Positions 13,701 to 22,700 of a stretch of 64,000 bases of DNA are shown here, piece after piece. The stretch spans positions 62,001-126,000 of the forward strand of contig BROG01000133.1 in assembly GCA_030159075.1 (NCBI GenBank), read 5' to 3'. The notes beneath the pieces were generated by a model. The model ran no database searches, had not been told where the DNA came from, and saw only the letters and a program-made list of their open reading frames with translations. The DNA is from Atrina japonica (taxonomy: Eukaryota > Mollusca > Bivalvia > Pterioida > Pinnidae). The position numbers and the translations under genes are program-made. The first letter of the stretch is position 1. Each line of letters starts with the position of its first letter.

Positions 13701-16700
13701 ATGTTATCCCATATCTCACCCTCGATGTTTGCCAACTTGTGGACAGTCGGTAACACATGCTTTACTTGCGTTTACCCATAGCAATAATAAACTTGAAAAC
13801 AAAATAAAGAGTGAAACTGATATTGTAAATTTGCCTTTACTTGGCCAAGTTTTTTCATATCGTAATCATGATGAACAAGTCAATTTATTTTTTCATTGCT
13901 TTCTGTACATGTATGTGTAATGTGTTTATTGTCTATGGTGATTGTGAATAAATGTTTGATAAATTAATCTTGTTTTCAGTGCGTATGCGTGTATATTTCA
14001 GTTTACAAATTGCCTATAAATACTACTTCAGTGCATAGTTGCAGGGGTGGAAATTAAGAAAAAATCCTCAGGAGCCAAACGGGCTCACTTTCAAAACCTA
14101 GCTTTTTGAAATGACGAATGCTTTCATTTTAATAAAAGTAGACATTCGAACTTAACATGCCAAAATTTTAGCTTCATCAGATTGGGAATTTTAAGGACCA
14201 AAATTGAGAAAAAAACAGATACTATTTCTGACTGGAAATGGCCCGAAATAATGGCCCCAAAAAGTGGCAAAAAAATTCCTGAAATCAATTCACCAAAGGG
14301 GCAACTTCGTACGTAAAACAATTCGCCTGATGGTAAATTCAGTCCCCTCGGGCGAACAGCCACCCGTTAATTTCCACCCCTGAGTTGGTCAGCGAGTGAC
14401 ACTCAGACTGTCACACTCTCCGATTGCCAATTGGTAGCCAGCAATGGTGAGCACATTCAGCATCAAGATGGATTACATTCCGATCTGATGCGCTAAGTTG
14501 ACCCTCAGCATGTTACAATATATACGATACTTTCACAAATGACAAGGACATCTATATCTGCACTACACACATACAGTACGGCTCATGTGTTTCGTAATTT
14601 TTCAACGGATCACAGTGGGAAGATGCCCCGTGTAAAATCTGAAAAAAACACTGTGTTTTTTGTCCCATGGTTGTGTATAAGGGGTCATAAAAATTGTGAG
14701 CCAACACTTGTCGGCACCTCTCATCTCATTGGGAGAGAATCGAAAATCACTGAGGCGTGAAGACTGACTTGTCTTATCGATAATCTACCTGTAAAACTGT
14801 TGTCCACTAGATTTATCAAAAAATACAAGGGTCTTACTAACAGACAAAGAAAAGATTGAGGAACTGTGTTCTTATTTTTTAAGAAATAATTGATATTACA
14901 TGTATATGTTTTGTATTTACTTATTTACATGTCAGATTCTAGCACCCGTACTAGGCCTCAATAACATCACGTATATACTAGCATAAATACGATTGTTAAA
15001 AGAAAACAGACTACTCTACATTTACTTTAAATGAGTTAATCGACGAAATTTTATAACAATATATTATTTTCGTTTATTATAAATAAATTACTCAGTAAAT
15101 CAAAAAATTTAAATGTGCTGACGTTGGACATTTTGGCTATTTCAACTTTTGTCATGACTTAAGATTTCTGTCGTCGAGAGAAACAAAGAAATACTTAAAT
15201 TAAAATCATAACAATGTTTTCTCAGTTGAATATATTTATTGGGCATATAAAATATAATAAAGTTCGTATAAAATAAAGGACTTGACATTTCCGAAATTGA
15301 CAGCCATCATTTGAGTATTGACTAGGTAAAACGACCGCCGACATCTTCATTCCGAGAATCATTGTCGTAGAAAGAAACACAGATTTAATAAATTAAATCA
15401 TATCTATGTTTTGCTCATTCGAATATCTGGTAATATAAAATACAAGACTCAATTTTCCACGTGCCGAAGTCGTTCTAAGTTACGAGTGATGTACCGCAAT
15501 ATTCTTCCTTCCGAGAATCACGTGATCTACCTGTACCATGTATGCTGTATTCATGACTCAGGATATGTATATGTAAATATAACTAAACTTTGTAAAGAAT
15601 TTTGAATTAATTATAATTTATTTATTAGATTTCGTCAGAGAATCAGATCACATGTCTGTAATTTATTATAAATTTCAAAGATTACAAAATAAAATTTGAC
15701 TGTAAAATAAGCTAAAACATCACCATCATACATGTCAAACCCCTTTAATACATTTGAGAAAAATACTCATTTACACTGAAAGAAAAATGTAATAGTTACA
15801 TGTAGCATCTCTGAGTGAGTGAGTGCTGTTCCTCAGGCAAATTACCTGTAGAGTGGGAAAACATCAATAACCAATGAATCACACCAGGGGGTATACCTGT
15901 ACCTTGAAGGTGTGAACATTTACACAGAAAACCACTTGGATTCCCACAGTGTTTTCAGGTGATATGCCCACTGTGTTTTGTGTAAAATCTACAAAACACC
16001 TGAGCTGTATTGTTCTTACCAGAATTCTGGTTCCCAACAGATTCTGCTCTTGAGACTTTATTCCATTTGACAGATACAAGTTCATCGTCAGCATCAAAAT
16101 GTTCATTAATCATTTTTTGCATTGCATCACTGGATGAAGATGGCAGTCCTTCCCTGTTTGCAAGTTTCTTTGAGAACATGGATAGTTTTGCTGAAAGAGC
16201 AAAATCACATTAAAACGAAATATATCATTAAAACACACGCCCCCTTTACCAATGCCATCTGTAGCGGTTATCTACCGCCAATGACCAACCCATGTAAAAA
16301 ATATCACTATCAAGCAAGGTTTGACAAATACTGGACACCAACTGGATTTTAGTGGTACATTGCACCTTTGACCTTTTAACATAAAAATCATTAGGGCTAA
16401 CTTTCTAGCAATAACAAACCCATATATGTATACTGTCACTATCAAGCAAAGGATTCTCAAGATATTGGGCAGACACACGTTTTTAAGAAAGGTCACAACT
16501 GGAGTGACATACATGTATAACATGCGCTTGAAGTCATTCCCACTGATCTATTTACAAGATGTTTTTACTACGGACAATCATATTTGGACAAAAGCACTGC
16601 TGCATGGCAAGTGCATATTTTCTAGGCTTGTTGTTCATACACACTAGTTATCAAAACCTAATAACCAGAAACAACACCATTTCACATGTTAAATCAATAC

Positions 16701-19700
16701 TCATATCAAAATATTTACAGTACATATTTACATATACCTCTTTTTCTGTGTCCAATTCTATTATGCCACTGGTTTCCCATGTCATGATTGTCCTGTTCCA
16801 TGCTGCTATTCACAGCTGCAATAATTTCATCATCTTCCATGTCTGACCACTCACAATCATCGTTAAAACTTGAACCTTTATCACAAAGAGAATTGTCTTC
16901 GGTATTTTTCATTACAGATTCTCCAATTTCCTCCATATTACCATTAGATATATCACATTCCTTGCAAACATGTGCTTTTTCTTTATTTTCAGTACATATA
17001 TCTCTGGTGTCTTTATCTTGTTCATAATGACCAACAAGTTGTTTATTGCTAATCAGTTGATTATTCACTATATTACTTGCTGCTAAAACTCCATCACTTT
17101 TCTCTGTGCCTTCTATATTGTTATTTCTGATGCCTCTTCTGTTAATATTCTCAGATTCATTGATTTGCTTTTGACTTGTTACTTCTTGTTCTTCACAAAA
17201 CATGTTCTCCTTACAGACAAGTGTATCTTCTAGAAGATGTTCACTATCAGGGCAACTCTCAGATTGTGAAAACAATTTTGTAAATGTTGCTGAACTTTCT
17301 GTTCCAGTGGTACTCGTAGCTTGCTCAGCATGGTCTGAATCTTCACCTAGAAATCTGCTGATACTAAGACTACCAGATGTTGTGGAGATTGTGTCTGATG
17401 CTTCATGATAGAAACAGCTCTCTGTCTGCTTCTCAATTGTTGTAGCTTCTCCATCATATGTCACAGTATTGTCAATGCATGTATTTCCAGACACTGGAGA
17501 CACATGTTCTGTGACAGTATTATTTACTGAAGAAGAAGAATCATTTTTGGATAAAGTTTGAGACTCTGAAATAGAATCAGCCCATATGCTAGTTGTAAAT
17601 GGCTGGGTATCTTCATATTCTATCACTTGAGAACATTGCACAGGTGAAAAGCCTTCTGATCCTCCCGGGGAACTAGCTTCCCTCTGTTCAAACTGTGGTA
17701 TAGGAACAAATCCCTGAGACTCTTGTACAGGGGTGCTGTCTTGACTTCTGATTGACTCCAAAGAGATACAGTCTAGTCCTAAAACCGGTGGTCTTGATGA
17801 GCCCCCTTTGTCTTGACTGGAGTATCTTGATAGTAGCAATTTCAAATTCTTCCTACTTTGTGCTACAGTATTGTCACAAGTAGAGCATTGATTTGAAAGG
17901 AAAACATCATCTTCATTTTCTGCATAACTTTGGTCATGCATGTCCAACTCAGGAGGTGACAGTTCAGCTGAGCCACAATCTGAATCCAGGAAATCCATAC
18001 TAGAACTGTCCAGATTTTCATGGCACAAAAGATCAGTCTCATTGGCATCAGAAATTGGATCACAAGAAGAATATGCTTCATGTAAAATGTCAGACTGTGA
18101 ATGTGTTTGCTGGTACTTAACAGAATCAAAATGTGAAGGATGATACTCCTCAGAATTACACTCAGACTGATGGGTATTATCATCTGAGTATTTTGGTTGT
18201 GCTGTTAGTTCACAAGTCTTCTGGAAAGTGTCATTATCAAGCTGTGAATCACTTTGGTCAGTGAGTAATCCTTGTGACTTAGAGCAATCGCCAGGGAACA
18301 AGAGACTACGAGACACATCTTTGCATCTTAAACGTGTATTTACATCTGTCACTATATCATTATGTCTTGAATGTATATTACTTGCAGCACACATTTGTGT
18401 GAAATGTGATGAGGAAAATGAAATGCTACTGATGTCTTCTACCACCGGTTTGTTATTTGAATTAATAACAACACTATTACTTGTGTGTTCTCGTGTTTGA
18501 ATTAGAGTGTCAGAAGTTAGAAATGTTCTTTGTGCTGAATCAGCATCAGTTTTTTGTTGTGCACCATTGCATTTCTTAACACTAAATGCCCCTTCTAATG
18601 ATAAAGGAATAGTAAAGCTATTATCTTTTTCTAACAGTTTTGCCTTTTCAGAAAATTTTGTATTGGGGTACCCTGATTTTGCAAGGTTTATCAAAGAGGC
18701 ATTCTTATGATAACTCTCATTTCTCTGCTGAACCAACTTTGCGAGTTTAGATGCAGTAGTTTCTCGTTCACCTTGATAACTCCGTTTACTAGCAGTAGCC
18801 ATTACAACATATGGACCATTTCCTTTAGACATTTCAAACTGTGTACTTTTCACCTGACTGACATCACCTGAACCTGCAACTAGTTGTATTCCTGAGAGTT
18901 TCTCTTGTCCCATGTATCCCTCTAAGCTGCTCATATCAACTGAAGCACCATTCCCTACATCAGGGATACTACTTAAACTCACAACTGGATAAGTCTTAAA
19001 TGTTGTATCCTCCAGTTTGGATTTACATATATTTGTGGTATTACCTGTCATCACTACTGATCCATTATATCTATCAATATCACTTTCACTTGTCATTACC
19101 TCAGAGTCTTTATCCATTCTAATATCTTTTATTGCATTTTCTGTACTTGATTTACATGTAACTGTGTCTGTCCTCTTAACTTCCCTTTCTGAAATATTAT
19201 AGAATTCTTTTCCTACAGAATCATTGTCTTGGATATGATAAGTACTGTTTTTTTCTCCAGTTTCAATGTCTGAACTGCTCACATATGGCCCACGTTTTGT
19301 ACTTAGAGCTGTAGATTTGCTATTTTCATGCAAATTGCTAACATCACAGTGAGAACTTTTCTTCTTGCACATCTTACGAAACCTTGCCAAGCTGGATCCA
19401 CCAGCTGGACTGATATAAGGCATAGTAATTTGTATGTAGGGAACACTTTTATTGCCATTGCTAGCTTTTAGAGTACTTTTTTCATTTCTACATGCAGAAC
19501 CTGACTTGTTTGTATTCACATTAAGTGGGATTGGATCTTCACTGTCAAAATCTGTTTCTGGACTTCCTATATGGTTAGCTTTGGGAACATCATCAGAATG
19601 TCTTCTATATTTCACTCTTGGTTTAGACGGATATTTAAATTCAATTTTATTTTTCTCTGGTGTTTTCATATTATTGGAACATTTTTCTTGTTCCTGACAA

Positions 19701-22700
19701 CTGAGATTCTGATTATCTATTTCACATTCCTTGTCTGTACGATAATCAATGATTTCTGAAAAGTTGCTAGTGTTCTGATCTTGAGATATTTTAAAGCCAT
19801 TTCCAACATTTATTTCATTGTCAACACCACCACTGCATTCTGATTTCTGTCTGGAAACAGATTTGGAATGAAGCGCACTACGGATATTACCAGTGTGGAT
19901 TTTGTTTGCAATATTCTGGATACCTGTGTTAACTTGACCATCATCACCATCATTCCTACAGGCAACATCCATGATTACATCATCATTATTTCTAGATTTT
20001 ATATTGCAAGAAATTTCCTCAGATTGTTCCTCCTGATCATTACTTTCAGGTAGATTGTTAGAATCACACTCAGGCTTCTGTGAACTCACCAAATTTTCCC
20101 TCTGCAGAAATTCAAGAACTGCTTCTTCCACACAAGTTTTCAATACATCCCAGTTTCTGAACTCAACAAGGGTTTTAGAGGGTTCAAAAGTGATGTCATA
20201 TTCATTGTAAGGACATGTCACATTGATGACAAACATACTATACCTGTCCACTTGTTTAGTGGGACTCAAGTCTGACTGAGTTGTGTTTCCTGTTGATCCT
20301 AATTTAGATTTCACTATAAGAGATTTGCACAATAAGCTGTTTAAAATTTTGTGAATTTTTGTTTTGAGCACTAGTCTTTTGTTGATATATACAAACTGGT
20401 GATCTTTACGAGAACTACTTTCTTTCCCAATAAATCCATCAAAGGAAAAGACACCACTCTTTCCTTGAATAGATAACAAACATTTTGACTTGGTTGTGCC
20501 AAACAAAAATGAGAAAGTATTCAAAATTCCATTTGTTTTATGCGTTTGTAAAACTACATTTCCTGAGCAATCATTTCTTAAACTAAAAGAAATATTTGGA
20601 CGTATTAAAGCTATGGCTTCCATTCTTTGTCTAATTTGTTCAAATTCAAGATTTTCATTCCAAGCTTTTCTCCTCACAGGCAAATTATAAAAAAGATCAT
20701 GTGCAGTGATTGTAGTCCCTACACTAGGCCTTGGAACAGTTGATTCTATCACAGAAAGAGATTTGCCTTTCTGGAAAAGTTTACAATATGAATGTGGAGA
20801 AATCTTTGTACGAGATGTAATTTCCAGTATGGAGGAAATATCCATTAGACTGGCTAGTGCCTCACCCCTGTATCCAAAATAACACAGATTGTCCAGATCA
20901 TTTACAGAGTGACATTTGCTGGTCCAGTATCTGAATGTAAAATCAAAAGACAATTAATATGACTTTATTTGTATAAAAATCTTGATTCTGTAAATGTGTA
21001 ATAAAGATATATTTATGTAAAAGGCAGGACAATGATCTTATTTATTAATACCGTAATTTATCTAATTAAGGTACCAGTTTATGTAAGGTGCCACCATGAC
21101 AAAAATGTGTTAACCCTTTCGGTGCTGAGCCAAAAATTGCTCCATTACATGCCTGTGCTAAGGAAATTCATGCAAATTATCAATAATGTGGTAACAATTT
21201 TCAAGGACAAATTAAGAAGGGAAGGAGTGGTTGTAGGTCATTGGGGTCAATGAAGAACTTGTTAGATATAGAAAATACTTTCTAGTGAGCATATTTTTAA
21301 ATATGCAAATTAGCTAATTAGTATGCAAATTAGCTAATTAGTATGCGAAAACCCATAAAATTGTTCTCAGAGCTGAAATAAAGCATGTATGATATATCAT
21401 TTTGTGTTTACAAAAGAATTACAATACTCACCAATTATTCTGAGACATCTTTATTCTCTCCTTTATATTTTTTAGGCTTTCATAAAGCTTCTGAACTTGT
21501 AAGAAGTAAATGAGTGTTTCAAAAGACCCGCCAATTTTCAACCAGATTAGAGCAAACACAATTGTAACTATTAACTGTAACAGTAAAGTGTCTATGCCTT
21601 ATGTCTTTCTGAATAAAACTATAACATATTTACAATGTTTCAGTTTGGTTTTAGTCTTTATTATATTGAACTTTGTATTTATGGCGTGTGTGTGGTACCG
21701 CTTGAAACAGAAGACTGGACACATGGGCTGGTCACAATTTTCACAAAAGTATTGTGTCTGATGACGTTCCTTTGCATTTCGATCAGAGCACACAACACAA
21801 TCTGGCCTATATTTTTTGTCGTCATACATTGAAAGAAAATGTCTTTCAACAAGACGGCGTTTCCGTTGCACTTCAACATTCTGCCTGGTAACTTGTAGAA
21901 ATTCGAAGCCGCGGTGGTATGAGCCCGTCAATGACTTTGTGTCGAAATAAGATTTGATCAATGGTATCCTCCGGGTGACACAGATTGTATACTATGCTAC
22001 CATTTACTAATGCAGTTTCTCTTATGAAGTTGAATATCACCTGATACCACTTCTGGCATTTATGTGGATAACAGTAATATGATGAGAGCTGATCAAACTT
22101 ATCCACCCCTCCCATATATCGGTTATAATCATCAACAAGAGCTGGCTTCTTTACTGTACGCTTTCCGACATCATGTTTTTTGGAACGAATTTCCTTGTCA
22201 ACAAGGTCATTACCATGGAGTGTTGAAATACAGTTCACACGAGAAGTATCTTGCCATGTTGTGAAAGTTAACCCGTCACAATGAAAGAACACTGGAAGAT
22301 CTCCCTGCTTCAGTTTCATTTGTTGCTTGCTGATGCCCTTAGGGAGGGCCTTTTCTGTTCACACGTACGGTACCACAAGCACCAAATCCTTTACTTTTCA
22401 ATGCCAGATACAGGTTTGGAGAGGAGAAAAAGTTGTCCATAAAAACTTTCAGTCCATTGTTTTCAAGTCCATCTAATAGTGTGGACACAACATGCCCCCC
22501 TAGAGTTTGTTCTCGGTCACGGTCATCTGCCTCTGCCTTTCCTGTGTATACTTTCCATCTTAGATTATATCCAGTTATAGAATCACATAATGCCCAAATT
22601 TTTATACCCCACTTGCATGGCTTATTAGGTATATACTGTTTGAAGCTAAGACGGCCCTTGAAACGTTTCATTATTTCATCTACAGAAACCATTTGATTCG

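Larger units (their letters stand above)
12459..16019 (-). other. MLH3 intron 4
   Basis: Besides the 57-bp duplication and the MITE at 14042 (listed separately), it has a Tigger-type end near 12979 (TACAGTCCAATGATTATCCG) without a recognised partner. It also has diverged repeated text at 15160-15560 (GTCGTCGAGAGAAACA, GTCGTAGAAAGAAACAC and two TTCCGAGAATCA copies) that may be an old tandem repeat. An open frame at 14539-14760 resembles nothing I know. Confidence 0.45.

Noticed and set aside
14539..14760. 73-codon frame in MLH3 intron 4
   Set aside because: No recognisable domain or splice context; kept only as a remark under the intron.
20490..20690. Plus-strand open frames inside 16.7-20.9 kb
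   Set aside because: Shadows of the MLH3 giant exon on the opposite strand.
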